Source of the DNA: an uncultured Verrucomicrobiota bacterium
Lineage (GTDB): Bacteria > Verrucomicrobiota > Verrucomicrobiia > Opitutales > Seribacteraceae
Assembly: GCA_902569115.1 (NCBI GenBank)
Contig: CACFTI010000001.1
Coordinates: 62,001-126,000, forward strand
Reading direction: 5' to 3'
Length of the DNA: 64,000 bases
Shown here: in pieces, positions 9,476 through 18,268 of the stretch
How the letters are laid out: every line of letters starts with the position of its first letter
Numbering within the stretch: position 1 is the first letter of the stretch
Program-made: the position numbers and the translations under genes
The notes under the pieces: generated by a model
The model's database searches: none
Seen by the model: only the letters and a program-made list of their open reading frames with translations
What the model was told of the DNA's origin: nothing

Positions 9476-10426
9476 ATGACAGAAAAGTTGTGCGGTTTGA
9501 TCTACGATCCCATTTTTGCGGATCACCTCACGGGGGCCGGTCACCCCGAGCAACCCAAAAGAACAACTCATACCTACGAAGTTCTCCTGCAGGAAGGGCT
9601 GATTGAAAGATGTGTTCCACTTGACGCCAAAGCTTGTGATGAAAAGCATCTCAGTTTAGTTCACCATGCGGAATACCTAAAGATCGCAAAACAAGATACC
9701 CAATCCGGGAAAAATTCCCTTTCAACAGGTGACACTCAGATATGTGAAGGTTCTTGGGGTGTTTCCCTACGGGCAACTGGTGGCTTGATTAACGCTATAG
9801 ATGAAATTTTTAGCGGTCGAATCGAGCGGGCCTTTTCTCTTTCTCGCCCTCCCGGTCATCACGCCACACCATCCAAAGGAATGGGCTTTTGCCTGTTCAA
9901 TCATATTGCCATTGCTGCCCGTTATGCACAGGAAAAATATAAAGTCGGTAAAGTTCTGATAGTGGATTGGGATGTGCATCATGGGAATGGGACACAGGAT
10001 ACATTTTATGAAGATGAGTCCGTTTTCTTTTTCAGCACCCATCAATCTCCCTGGTATCCGGGAACAGGCACCTCGAATGAAAAAGGACGAGGCAAAGCTC
10101 TCGGTACCACATTGAATGTTCCCTTGCCTGCTGGTAGCGGGAGAGAAGAGGTCGTGGAAGGAGCATTCGGGCAGGACTTAGCCAATAAAATTGAGTCTTA
10201 CAGACCCGAGTTAATTCTGATCTCTGCAGGATTTGATTCCAGAGCAAATGATCCCCTCGGCCAATTCACTCTGTCCGATCAAGATTTTTTCGACCTCACT
10301 ACCATGCTCATGCGAACGGCAAAGGAATGTTGTAATGGTCATCTCGTCTCAGTACTTGAAGGTGGCTACAACCTAGATGGATTGGCCCGTGCCTGTACCA
10401 GTCACTTAAGGGCTTTAACTGCTTGA
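9476..10426 (+). CDS. Histone deacetylase family protein (AcuC/HDAC-like deacetylase)
   Basis: 316-residue zinc amidohydrolase of the arginase/deacetylase fold. The catalytic set is complete: tandem H128-H129 in RPPGHHA, zinc ligands D166 and H168 in DWDVHHGNG, and D254 in SAGFDSR, plus the C-terminal EGGYN motif lining the active site. Bacterial members deacetylate acetyl-lysine (AcuC on acetyl-CoA synthetase) or small molecules such as acetylpolyamines; nothing in the sequence picks the substrate. It directly follows carA (14 bases). The stop is followed by about 165 bases of AT-rich sequence before a strong terminator at 10593. Confidence 0.93.
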   Translation: MTEKLCGLIYDPIFADHLTGAGHPEQPKRTTHTYEVLLQEGLIERCVPLDAKACDEKHLSLVHHAEYLKIAKQDTQSGKNSLSTGDTQICEGSWGVSLRATGGLINAIDEIFSGRIERAFSLSRPPGHHATPSKGMGFCLFNHIAIAARYAQEKYKVGKVLIVDWDVHHGNGTQDTFYEDESVFFFSTHQSPWYPGTGTSNEKGRGKALGTTLNVPLPAGSGREEVVEGAFGQDLANKIESYRPELILISAGFDSRANDPLGQFTLSDQDFFDLTTMLMRTAKECCNGHLVSVLEGGYNLDGLARACTSHLRALTA

Positions 10427-10592
10427 AAATGCAACCGCAAAATTTTTTTAAGAAAAAATTGGAATTTCAATAAAAGTGGAATTACCTTGGGATATTATTA
10501 AGATATTTCCAGTTAATGACCTGCACCTTCTTCACATAAAACAATAACTACCCGTAAAGGTAAGGATTGCAGCTTAATTTCAAATAATCTTT

Positions 10593-10622
10593 AAAGCACC
10601 GGAAATCCGGTGCTTTTTTTTT
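10593..10622 (+). terminator. Rho-independent terminator
   Basis: A perfect 10-base-pair stem (AAAGCACCGG / CCGGTGCTTT) with loop AAAT, running into nine T residues. It lies 166 bases after the stop of the HDAC-family gene and 62 bases before fucU. It may end the carA transcript after a long 3' untranslated region, or a small RNA encoded in 10430-10592. Confidence 0.88.
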
Positions 10623-10684
10623 GGTCCCTTCAAAATGCCGAACACTTGACGTTCTCATCCTCTGCAAGTAATTCCAATAAGTAT

Positions 10685-11137
10685 ATGCTACGCGGAATAT
10701 CACCCTTACTCAGTCCTAAATTATTAGAAACCCTTTACCGGATGGGTCATCACGATGAAATCATCTTCGGAGATGCCCATTTTCCCGGTGAGAGTTGTAA
10801 CGACAACATCATCCGTGCAGACGGCCTTCGAATTGATGATCTACTCGATGCGGTTCTCCCACTCTTTGTCCTGGATCATGTAATAGATCAACCGGTCATG
10901 ATGATGGGTCCTCTGCCTGAAGATAAAGCCGACCCTAAGATTGCAGCTGATTATCAAAAAGTGCATGACGGATACGATGAGATTGTGAAAAAGCATTATC
11001 CAGACACTGCCCCGATCGCCCAAGTTGATAAATATGACTTCTATGACCGTACGCGCAAAGCCTTCGCCGTGGTAATGACGGGAGATACCCGAATCTACGC
11101 CAACCTTATCCTCGCTAAAGGGGTTACTACTTGGTAG
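10685..11137 (+). CDS. fucU: L-fucose mutarotase (RbsD/FucU family)
   Basis: 150 residues. It interconverts the alpha and beta anomers of L-fucose so that isomerase or dehydrogenase can act. The whole protein follows FucU closely: start MLRGISPLLSPKLL, then MGHHDEIIFGDAHFP with the catalytic H22 region, IRADGL, and the C-terminal segments FYDRTRKAFAVVMTGD and YANLILAKGV. The frame is open further upstream to 10610, but that extension overlaps the terminator at 10593-10622 and is not FucU-like, so the ATG at 10685 is chosen. A lipoprotein gene begins 8 bases after the stop. No fucose isomerase or kinase is in the window; a fuconolactonase-like gene lies at 50.0 kb. Confidence 0.92.
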   Translation: MLRGISPLLSPKLLETLYRMGHHDEIIFGDAHFPGESCNDNIIRADGLRIDDLLDAVLPLFVLDHVIDQPVMMMGPLPEDKADPKIAADYQKVHDGYDEIVKKHYPDTAPIAQVDKYDFYDRTRKAFAVVMTGDTRIYANLILAKGVTTW

Positions 11138-11145
11138 GCGAATCA

Positions 11146-11709
11146 ATGCTAAAAAGACTATATGCCCTTTGCTTAACCCCTCTCATTTCATTTTGGAGTG
11201 GATGTTTTGATGATACTTTTGATCTAACGGAGGCTACTGATCTAACCGACCCTCAGGAGTATAACTCGAACCAAATATTCTTTAAATACCCCAAAAACTG
11301 GGAGATTTCCTCAGATAGCAACACGACTGCATTTCATAACATCTACATGCAAACTCAGGGTGAAGCTATAGTTATTTACCAATCCTATCCATCAGATGTG
11401 GCCGAAAGTCTAACAACTTTTTCGAAAGATTTTTCTGAAAAAATGACACAAACTGAAATTCCTTTAGGAGAAATTTCGAAATCCGAATTAAAAGCGATTC
11501 CCAAGGTGGCAGGGTTCGAAGGTATCGAAGAGAAATTTAATATTTCCATAATTGGCATCTCCGTTCCCCATAAACGTATTTTCCTATCCAAGAAGATAGC
11601 TGACCGACAGGTTTTCCTAATTTATCAGTCTGCTATTGAGGATCATCCCCAAACAGAATCAGGCTTTTATTTAATAAGGGATACCCTCAAAGAATCGGAG
11701 GGAAGTTAA
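11146..11709 (+). CDS. Small lipoprotein of unknown function
   Basis: 187 residues from the ATG at 11146 (a TTG at 11131 would add five residues but overlaps fucU). The N-terminus LKRLYALCLTPLISFWSGC is a short signal with a lipobox-like SGC, so the mature protein should be a lipid-anchored periplasmic or outer-membrane protein starting CFDDTFDL. The rest is a single domain of alternating hydrophobic residues (FFKYPKNWEIS, AIVIYQSYP, RIFLSKKIADRQVFLIYQS), resembling the PsbP/LpqN/DUF-type folds that start with a YPxxW segment. I do not recognise a family. It follows fucU by 8 bases and ends 3 bases before the convergent SDR gene. Confidence 0.7.
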   Translation: MLKRLYALCLTPLISFWSGCFDDTFDLTEATDLTDPQEYNSNQIFFKYPKNWEISSDSNTTAFHNIYMQTQGEAIVIYQSYPSDVAESLTTFSKDFSEKMTQTEIPLGEISKSELKAIPKVAGFEGIEEKFNISIIGISVPHKRIFLSKKIADRQVFLIYQSAIEDHPQTESGFYLIRDTLKESEGS

Positions 11710-11712
11710 CTT

Positions 11713-12534
11713 TTACCCGCGGGATTTTCCTCCGGAAATATTTACGGTCGTGCCGTGCAAATAACTTGCCCGTTTAGATGCAAGAAATACAACCAAATCA
11801 GCGACTTCACTTAATTTACCGGAACGCCCCAAGGGAATAGAAGAGGTGCTTCCGTACTTGGAGCGTAATTCATCCACGGAAATCCCTCTAGTGTAGGCAA
11901 GTGATTGCTCGTAAGCTTCACTACGCATACCCGTAGTTTCCATGATACCGGGAGCCACACCAATCACTCGTACACCCTGTGTGCCGAGCTCTTTAGCCCA
12001 CGAACGGGTCACATTCTGATTGGCCGCCTTGGTCGCAGCATACACGCTTTGCCCTTCACTTCCTTCAAGACCTGATTCGGATGACATGTTGATTAGGACA
12101 CCTCCATTCGCTTGTTTCAACATCACTCTGGCGGCAGCCTGAGCACACAGGAATTGGCCTTTCACATTGACCGCAAAAACCTTATCCCAAATATCCTCGG
12201 TCAATTCCTCTTTACCTGCCGGATCGACTAATAGGCGGGGAACATTAATTCCGGCGTTGTTTACCAAAGCATCGACGGAACCAAATGCGTCCAAAGTAGA
12301 CTGAATCATTTGGTCCACATCTGCTTTATTAGTTACATCACAACGGGCAAAACGAGCTTCCCCCGGACCGGCATTTGATGCTTCGTCTGCTGCCTTCTGC
12401 CCAGCTTCTTCCGAGAAATCGGCTATCATTACTTTCGCACCCACTTCAACAAATCCTTTGGCTACGGCCAAACCGATTCCGGCGGCACCTCCCGTAATGA
12501 CTACCACTTTGTTTTCCAAATCAGTCCATTCCAT
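11713..12534 (-). CDS. SDR-family oxidoreductase, sorbitol-6-phosphate 2-dehydrogenase-like
   Basis: 273 residues, NAD(P)-dependent classical short-chain dehydrogenase. Seen: start LENKVVVITGGAAGIGLAVA (TGxxxGxG cofactor loop), NNAGIN, the active-site Ser in MSSESG and the YAATK catalytic pair. An Asp at the end of beta-2 (ADFSEE) favours NAD. The N-terminal pattern WTDLENKVVVITGG resembles sorbitol-6-phosphate dehydrogenases of the SorD/GutF type, but assignment to this substrate is an inference helped by the polyol-like neighbours. Last gene of a nine-gene minus-strand run; AAGGAG stands before the ATG, 25 bases after the previous stop. Confidence 0.85.
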   Translation of the reverse strand: MEWTDLENKVVVITGGAAGIGLAVAKGFVEVGAKVMIADFSEEAGQKAADEASNAGPGEARFARCDVTNKADVDQMIQSTLDAFGSVDALVNNAGINVPRLLVDPAGKEELTEDIWDKVFAVNVKGQFLCAQAAARVMLKQANGGVLINMSSESGLEGSEGQSVYAATKAANQNVTRSWAKELGTQGVRVIGVAPGIMETTGMRSEAYEQSLAYTRGISVDELRSKYGSTSSIPLGRSGKLSEVADLVVFLASKRASYLHGTTVNISGGKSRG

Positions 12535-12559
12535 AGTTTTATCTCCTTGAATTTTTAAA

Positions 12560-14383
12560 TTAAGTTAAATTGAGAGGGTGTGGTAAACCATACCCTTTAT
12601 AAAGTGCTTCTTCGACTTTTCGCGACCAGCATTGTCCATTTGAATCAAGTTCCTTGGCGGCTTCGGTCAATGCACGGAAGACATGCTCCGGCTTTCCCTC
12701 TGACGCTTCACGAAATGCATCTGAGGAAATCTCGACATAGGGCAAATCTTCTAATTCAGTGAATGAATAAAAGGACCCGAAAGGCTGTTCCGCTTCCACT
12801 TTTTCCATCATTTGGGGAACCGAGGACAACCCGCAAACGCCTTTGACCATCCAGTCAAAACTCACAGGGTTATTTGCCTGTTCTATCATATCATCGGAAT
12901 GAGGCTCAGAGGTGTTGGTCATATGCCAAGGAACATTTTTTCCGCAAATCTGGTGCCTGGTTACATAATGAGCCTGCCTTGATCGGATCGGGGCTGTCAG
13001 GTTGCCGTCAATGAAATTGACCGCGGCAGAACGAGCCAGTCGCGATTCAATCGCTTCATACCGGTCCTCCGCCTGCTTGCCAGTGCCACCAATGAAAACA
13101 TCCGTAAGTGGGGTATCGTCTTCAGCTTTAATCAATCCCGCAGGCAATGCCTGTTGATCTTCCGTAAATACATGAGTGCCATCTGGCAGCTTTTGAAGGT
13201 AGGTCAGCAGTCGCTCTTCCATACCCTCAAATCCGAGAAAACCTACTTTAGCCTCTCGGGCAATTCCGCGATAACGGGCAGGATCATTGGGAGCTACATT
13301 ATGGTGCATTGCCAAAAAGTTTTGTGAGACTTCCTCCTCTACACTTTCATAAACGGGTGCTGCTGCTATAGGCATTTCGATTAAAAGATCGGGATCGACC
13401 GCACCGGCATAGCTGTTTAAATTTCCACCATCCGCAAGAATTGAAACTGCCTGCTCGTAGGTCTCCTGCGAGGCATAATTCGTCCAGATCACGTCCGATT
13501 TTCCATACTCAGTCAATTTATCGATAATTGCAGGATCCTTCCGGTCGACCAAAACCACACGGGTACCCCTTTCCCTCAAATCGCGGATCAGGGCATACTT
13601 TTCCATCTCATCCAATTTTGATTTGGAACCAGTGACATAAACGACCTTCGGTAATTCATCATCCGCGACACTCGCGACAATTGTAAGATTAATCATCGCC
13701 ATCCTTGCCGTACCCGAAAGGTAAGTCACGATTGCACGGGGAGGTACTCCGTAAGCAAACTCTCCCTGCTGATCAATTGTGAAAATATGTTTATTGGTAC
13801 CGTAATTACAGGCAAAAGGCTCCGCATGAGCCAGTGATATCAAACTGGTATTCTCATGGGGAGAGACACGATTGAACAAACTTCCAAAGCCCTGCGAGCT
13901 GACAAAATCGGGTGCTCCGGCAGGAATACGGTTAAACTGACGCAATCCACCCAGATACCGGTATGAATAGCCGAGGGCGGCGAGCACACCATCAGAAACG
14001 GGCTCAAATTGCAGAGGATCAATCGGTTCACTGGCATGGCCGGGTGTGATAACCACCAAGTCCCCTACTTCTACTTTAGAGCCCTCAGGAGCCTGTAGCA
14101 CAATCTGAAGGGTTTCATGACCCAAGGCGATACGATCTGCTCCAGATGGCACCCGGGCATGTGCGTCGAATTGGCGAATAGCCTTTGCATCCGATGCGCA
14201 GCGGCAATTGCCCAGGCTTGCGAGAAGAAAGTCCCCTCCCCCAACACTTGAATCCGGCAAATCATCTTGGAGAAGCTCAATCCGGTTTGGACCGGTTAGA
14301 AAAACTCCACGATGAGTCTTTTGAGCTGCCTCGAGCAGCTGATCCGAACGTTGCAAAAGGGTTTGAGCCATTGGTTCGCTCAT
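12560..14383 (-). CDS. Long zinc-type alcohol dehydrogenase-like protein (sorbose-1-phosphate reductase-like)
   Basis: 607 residues; typical medium-chain dehydrogenases have 340-410. Near the N-terminus the catalytic-zinc pattern is visible: NCRCASD (Cys ligand), then RIALGHETLQIV (His-Glu), and LAHAEPFACNYG (Glu/Cys region). The four-cysteine structural zinc loop of classical ADHs is missing, as in SorE-type sugar-phosphate reductases. The cofactor domain has MEKYALIRDLRERGTRVVLVDRKDP as a probable beta-alpha-beta unit but no clean GxGxxG. About 200 extra C-terminal residues have no assignment. It lies 37 bases after the E1 gene, with an AGAGGAG ribosome site, and is followed by the SDR, so the two dehydrogenases may act in sequence. 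Confidence 0.75.
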   Translation of the reverse strand: MSEPMAQTLLQRSDQLLEAAQKTHRGVFLTGPNRIELLQDDLPDSSVGGGDFLLASLGNCRCASDAKAIRQFDAHARVPSGADRIALGHETLQIVLQAPEGSKVEVGDLVVITPGHASEPIDPLQFEPVSDGVLAALGYSYRYLGGLRQFNRIPAGAPDFVSSQGFGSLFNRVSPHENTSLISLAHAEPFACNYGTNKHIFTIDQQGEFAYGVPPRAIVTYLSGTARMAMINLTIVASVADDELPKVVYVTGSKSKLDEMEKYALIRDLRERGTRVVLVDRKDPAIIDKLTEYGKSDVIWTNYASQETYEQAVSILADGGNLNSYAGAVDPDLLIEMPIAAAPVYESVEEEVSQNFLAMHHNVAPNDPARYRGIAREAKVGFLGFEGMEERLLTYLQKLPDGTHVFTEDQQALPAGLIKAEDDTPLTDVFIGGTGKQAEDRYEAIESRLARSAAVNFIDGNLTAPIRSRQAHYVTRHQICGKNVPWHMTNTSEPHSDDMIEQANNPVSFDWMVKGVCGLSSVPQMMEKVEAEQPFGSFYSFTELEDLPYVEISSDAFREASEGKPEHVFRALTEAAKELDSNGQCWSRKVEEALYKGYGLPHPLNLT

Positions 14384-14420
14384 CAGTTATCTACTCCTCT
14401 TTGGACAATTTATATGAGAA

Positions 14421-16874
14421 TCAAACCCCGCCACGCTGACGCTTAATCAACTCACCAGTGGTTGGGTTGGTGGTTAATTGATGGCCGGGCAAAGGAAGAA
14501 TCCGATCATGAATTGCATCAATCATCCAGGAAGGTTGTGGAAAGAAATCACTCTCCACTTCCGCACAAGGAGTAATCCAGTTACGGGAACCCACCACAAC
14601 GGGGGGAGCATCGAGATCATCAAAAGCAAGCTGGCTGATCTTGGACCCAATATCATGCAACACCGAACCCCGCTCGCATGCATCTGAAGAAAGCAAAACC
14701 TTTCCGGTTTTCTGTACGGAAGCAATCAACGGATCATAATCCAACGGACTGATGGAACGGCAATCAAACACATCACAGGTGACTCCATACTTCTGCTCTA
14801 AAAAATCGGCAGCTTCCAATGCTCGGTACATGGTGGCTCCAACTGTGATCAAAGTAATATCTTTTCCTACCCTTCGCTGGGCTGGAGGACCAAAAGGAAC
14901 TTCATAATACTCGGCAGGGACTTCTTTTTCGAAAAGTTCACCGATATCGTAAAGTCTTTGACTTTCGAAGAAAATAACAGGATCACTTCCGGCAAGTGCG
15001 GTATTCAGCATACCCTTTGCATCATAAGGCGTGGAAGGAAAGACCACTTTCAACCCAGGAATGTGATTTACCAATGCACACCAATCCTGAGAGTGCTGCG
15101 CCCCGTATTTTGAGCCCACCGATACCCGCAAAGTGACCGGCATTTCCAAAATACAGGCGGACATACTTTGCCACTTTGCCAATTGGTTGAAAATTTCATC
15201 ACCTGCACGGCCCATAAAGTCACAGTACATCAACTCAACCAAGGCACGTCCCCCTTCGAGTGCATACCCGCATGCGGTGCCCACGATCGCTGCTTCCGAA
15301 ATCGGTGAATTGAAAAGGCGATGATATGGAAGCGATTCGGTTAACCCGCGGTAGCAGGCAAAAGCACCGCCCCAGTCACGATTTTCTTCTCCGTATGCAA
15401 CCATGGTCGGATCCGTTTCAAAACGGTGTAAGGCGGCTTCGAAAATAGCATCCCGGTATTGAAAGACTTTGTTCTTCGAAACAGGCTTTCCGTGAATCAC
15501 CCCTGCCCTCGACTTTTTGGCCAAGGCCTGAACGCGGGGATTCTCGTCATGAGCAAGCAGCAATTCTGGCTTACGCTCCGGGTCATAGCTTTCACGCTTA
15601 CGACTGGAGAACATCAGTCCCGCAATCTTCTCGGATGGAAGCCTTGGAGAGACTTCCAAGTCCGATGCCAGCCCAAATGCCTTGGTCATGGCTGCAACCA
15701 CATCACTCTTGCGTGAGGCTATCGCTTCCTTGTTCAATATTCCCGCATCGCTCAATTCCTTGGCATAAGAATTAATCGGGTCAAATGATTGCCATGCCTC
15801 AATTTCCTCCTTAATTCGATAGGAAGAAGCGTCGGAAGGCGAATGTCCAGAATAACGATAAGTAACGGTCTCCAGCAGAATGGGGCCTTCGCCTTTTTCG
15901 ATCAGTTCCCTCTTCCGGCGAATTGCATCAGCCACCGCCAATGGGTTATAGCCATCAACTCTTTCCGCATGCATGGATTGCGGGTTTACCCCGGCACCCA
16001 CACGGGCAAGATAATCAAAAGCCATGGTTTCACCGGCAGTCTGTCCACCCATGCCGTAAAAGTTATTCATGAAATTGAAAATGATCGGCAAACCACCCTT
16101 CATCGATTCATCCCATAATTCATGGAATTGACGCATCGAAGCAAAATTCATCGCTTCCCAGGTAGGTCCGCAACCCATGGACGCATCTCCAATATTGGAA
16201 ATGACCAAGCCGTTTTTTCGATTCACTTTTTTGAAGAGAGCAGCCCCGGTGGCGATATCAGCCGAACCACCCACAATCGCATTATTGGGAAGAATGCCAA
16301 ACGGAGGGAAGAAGGCATGCATCGATCCGCCCAATCCACGATTAAATCCATTCTCGCGACCGAAAATCTCGGCCAAAGCACCATAAAGAAGAAAATCCCT
16401 GGCTAGCTGTTTCACATCGGACGCCCCATCTTTTTCAACAACCCGGAAGCAATCACCTCCGAGAAAGTCTTTCATAATGGTAAGCAGGCTGTCATCATCT
16501 AGCTTACGAATGGCTGACATCCCCTTGGCAAGGATTTCCCCGTGTGAACGGTGAGATCCGAGAATATGATCATCCACATCCAGAAGAAACGCCTGCCCGA
16601 CCGCTGAGGCCTCCTGACCGATAGAAAGGTGAGCGGGACCCTTGTGATCATACTCAATACCCTCGTACGAGCCCTGCGTCTTGATGCTTTGCAGCATGCT
16701 CTCAAACTCACGGATCAGGAGCATATCTTCATAGATTCCGAGGAGAGCTTCTTCTCCATAGGTTGCTTTCTCCTTGGCTAGATCATTCTGATATTGATTC
16801 AAGGGAACTTCCGCAAAAGGAATGCTCCCCGCTTGGCGTTCTTTGGTAGGTTCTACAATTTGTGACTTCGGCAT
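14421..16874 (-). CDS. Fused E1 alpha-beta subunit of a 2-oxoacid or acetoin-type dehydrogenase complex
   Basis: 817-residue thiamine-diphosphate enzyme. Residues about 40-420 are the E1 alpha half: [30 protein letters not shown], then G229-D-A231...N270-N271 as the diphosphate-Mg motif, and the loop [16 protein letters not shown]. Residues about 465-810 are the beta half: [24 protein letters not shown] with the cofactor-activating Glu, [12 protein letters not shown] and YGAQHSQDW. Oddities: the third Gly of GDG is Ala, the motif has about 14 extra residues, and about 45 extra residues lie after AKG (about 120-165). The neighbouring E2 and E3 genes show that it works in a complete complex; the substrate is unknown. 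Pyruvate, branched-chain oxoacids or an acetoin-like hydroxyketone are possible. Confidence 0.88.
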   Translation of the reverse strand: MPKSQIVEPTKERQAGSIPFAEVPLNQYQNDLAKEKATYGEEALLGIYEDMLLIREFESMLQSIKTQGSYEGIEYDHKGPAHLSIGQEASAVGQAFLLDVDDHILGSHRSHGEILAKGMSAIRKLDDDSLLTIMKDFLGGDCFRVVEKDGASDVKQLARDFLLYGALAEIFGRENGFNRGLGGSMHAFFPPFGILPNNAIVGGSADIATGAALFKKVNRKNGLVISNIGDASMGCGPTWEAMNFASMRQFHELWDESMKGGLPIIFNFMNNFYGMGGQTAGETMAFDYLARVGAGVNPQSMHAERVDGYNPLAVADAIRRKRELIEKGEGPILLETVTYRYSGHSPSDASSYRIKEEIEAWQSFDPINSYAKELSDAGILNKEAIASRKSDVVAAMTKAFGLASDLEVSPRLPSEKIAGLMFSSRKRESYDPERKPELLLAHDENPRVQALAKKSRAGVIHGKPVSKNKVFQYRDAIFEAALHRFETDPTMVAYGEENRDWGGAFACYRGLTESLPYHRLFNSPISEAAIVGTACGYALEGGRALVELMYCDFMGRAGDEIFNQLAKWQSMSACILEMPVTLRVSVGSKYGAQHSQDWCALVNHIPGLKVVFPSTPYDAKGMLNTALAGSDPVIFFESQRLYDIGELFEKEVPAEYYEVPFGPPAQRRVGKDITLITVGATMYRALEAADFLEQKYGVTCDVFDCRSISPLDYDPLIASVQKTGKVLLSSDACERGSVLHDIGSKISQLAFDDLDAPPVVVGSRNWITPCAEVESDFFPQPSWMIDAIHDRILPLPGHQLTTNPTTGELIKRQRGGV

Positions 16875-16910
16875 AGCGAAAAAGGTTTAAGGATTATGAC
16901 TTGAATAAAA

Positions 16911-18257
16911 TTAACGAACGGCCATGAAGACGTCCTTGATGATTTCGGAGGTCGTTGGATGTGGGAATACAATTTCTTCAATCTCTTCTTCCCGAAGTTC
17001 CGTCTCCAACATGGCGGTGGCTCCAAAAATCATTTCGGAACATGCACCACCGACCATATGCACTCCTAAAAGTCTGCGGGAATCGGCCTCGAGGACGACT
17101 TTGCAGAATCCGGTTTCATCTGGATTTTCAGCAATGTAACGGGCATTGATTGCCATCGGTATCCGGCCGACTTTCACCTTCATACCGCGAGCCTCTGCTT
17201 CTTCTTTGGTCAACCCAACCACCGCTACTTCCGGGCTGGTGTAGACCACGGCTGGCATTGAATCATAACGCATATGATCCTTGCGGCCGGTAATATTATT
17301 AACCACGACTTCTGCCATTCGGCTGGCGGCATGGGCCAGCCAGGCCTGCCCGGTGACATCACCTGCTGCCCAAAGCCCGGGAATATTGGTGGCTCCACGA
17401 TTATCCACCCGGACACCCCCACGATCATCAATATCGAGTCCCAATTCTTCGAGACCTAAATTTTTAGTATTTGGTCTTCTTCCGGTTGCCACGAGTACCA
17501 GATCCGCTTCCAATTCATTGGATCCGGAATCATCCGCATAGCTCACCTTGTCTGCACTGATCGATTCGACCTTAGCTCCAAGATTAAAAGTGACGCCCTT
17601 CTTGGCCAATCCCTCTCGTAAACTTGCGGAGACTTCTGGATCTAAATTCGGGCAGATTTCAGGCATCGCTTCGAGAACCGTTACCTGCACCCCAACCGAA
17701 GCATACATGCATGCAAACTCACAACCAATGACTCCTCCGCCAACCACGACCAAATGATTCGGAAGGGTCTCACGTAAAAGTATGCCGCTTGAATCGACCA
17801 CATGTTCAAGATCGACTCCGGGAATCGGTGGGATGGCGGGTGAGGATCCGGTGCAAAGCAAAATGTCGGTAGCCTCATGAGTTTCCCCATTAATTTCCAC
17901 TTGTGAATTCGGAAGCAATTTAGCTTCCCCTTCGACCACATCCACTTTGTATTTTTTCATGAGGCCGGCAATACCATCCCTCATCTTATTCATCACATTG
18001 TTTTTATGTTCGTGGGCCTTGGGGAAATCAAAAGTCAAACCTTCGGCCTCAACCCCAAAGATCGAACCATGCTTGGCATGATGATAAGTCTTCGCAGCCT
18101 GTAGTAGAGTTTTGGATGGCACACATCCCTCGTTCAAACATACGCCGCCCAGTTTACTCTTTTCAACAAGTAATACTTTCTTTCCCACCGAGGCGGCTTT
18201 TTTGGCGGCAACATACCCTGCGGGTCCTGCACCGATTACAGCAAAATCATATTTCAT
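16911..18257 (-). CDS. lpdA: Dihydrolipoyl dehydrogenase (E3)
   Basis: 448-residue FAD disulfide oxidoreductase that reoxidises the dihydrolipoyl arm of E2 and passes electrons to NAD. Seen in order: FAD-binding GAGPAG near residue 10, redox pair C40-LNEG-C45, NAD-binding GGGVIGCEFACMYASVG near residue 170, second FAD motif AAGDVTG near 310, and the C-terminal HPTTSE with the active His-Glu dyad. Position 11 bases after the E2 gene and 36 before the E1 gene marks it as the dedicated E3 of this complex. No ribosome-binding motif stands before the ATG. Confidence 0.95.
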   Translation of the reverse strand: MKYDFAVIGAGPAGYVAAKKAASVGKKVLLVEKSKLGGVCLNEGCVPSKTLLQAAKTYHHAKHGSIFGVEAEGLTFDFPKAHEHKNNVMNKMRDGIAGLMKKYKVDVVEGEAKLLPNSQVEINGETHEATDILLCTGSSPAIPPIPGVDLEHVVDSSGILLRETLPNHLVVVGGGVIGCEFACMYASVGVQVTVLEAMPEICPNLDPEVSASLREGLAKKGVTFNLGAKVESISADKVSYADDSGSNELEADLVLVATGRRPNTKNLGLEELGLDIDDRGGVRVDNRGATNIPGLWAAGDVTGQAWLAHAASRMAEVVVNNITGRKDHMRYDSMPAVVYTSPEVAVVGLTKEEAEARGMKVKVGRIPMAINARYIAENPDETGFCKVVLEADSRRLLGVHMVGGACSEMIFGATAMLETELREEEIEEIVFPHPTTSEIIKDVFMAVR

Positions 18258-18268
18258 AAATTTTTAAA

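Noticed and set aside
10610-10684. Longer FucU start
   Set aside because: It begins inside the terminator T-run and adds sequence not found in FucU.
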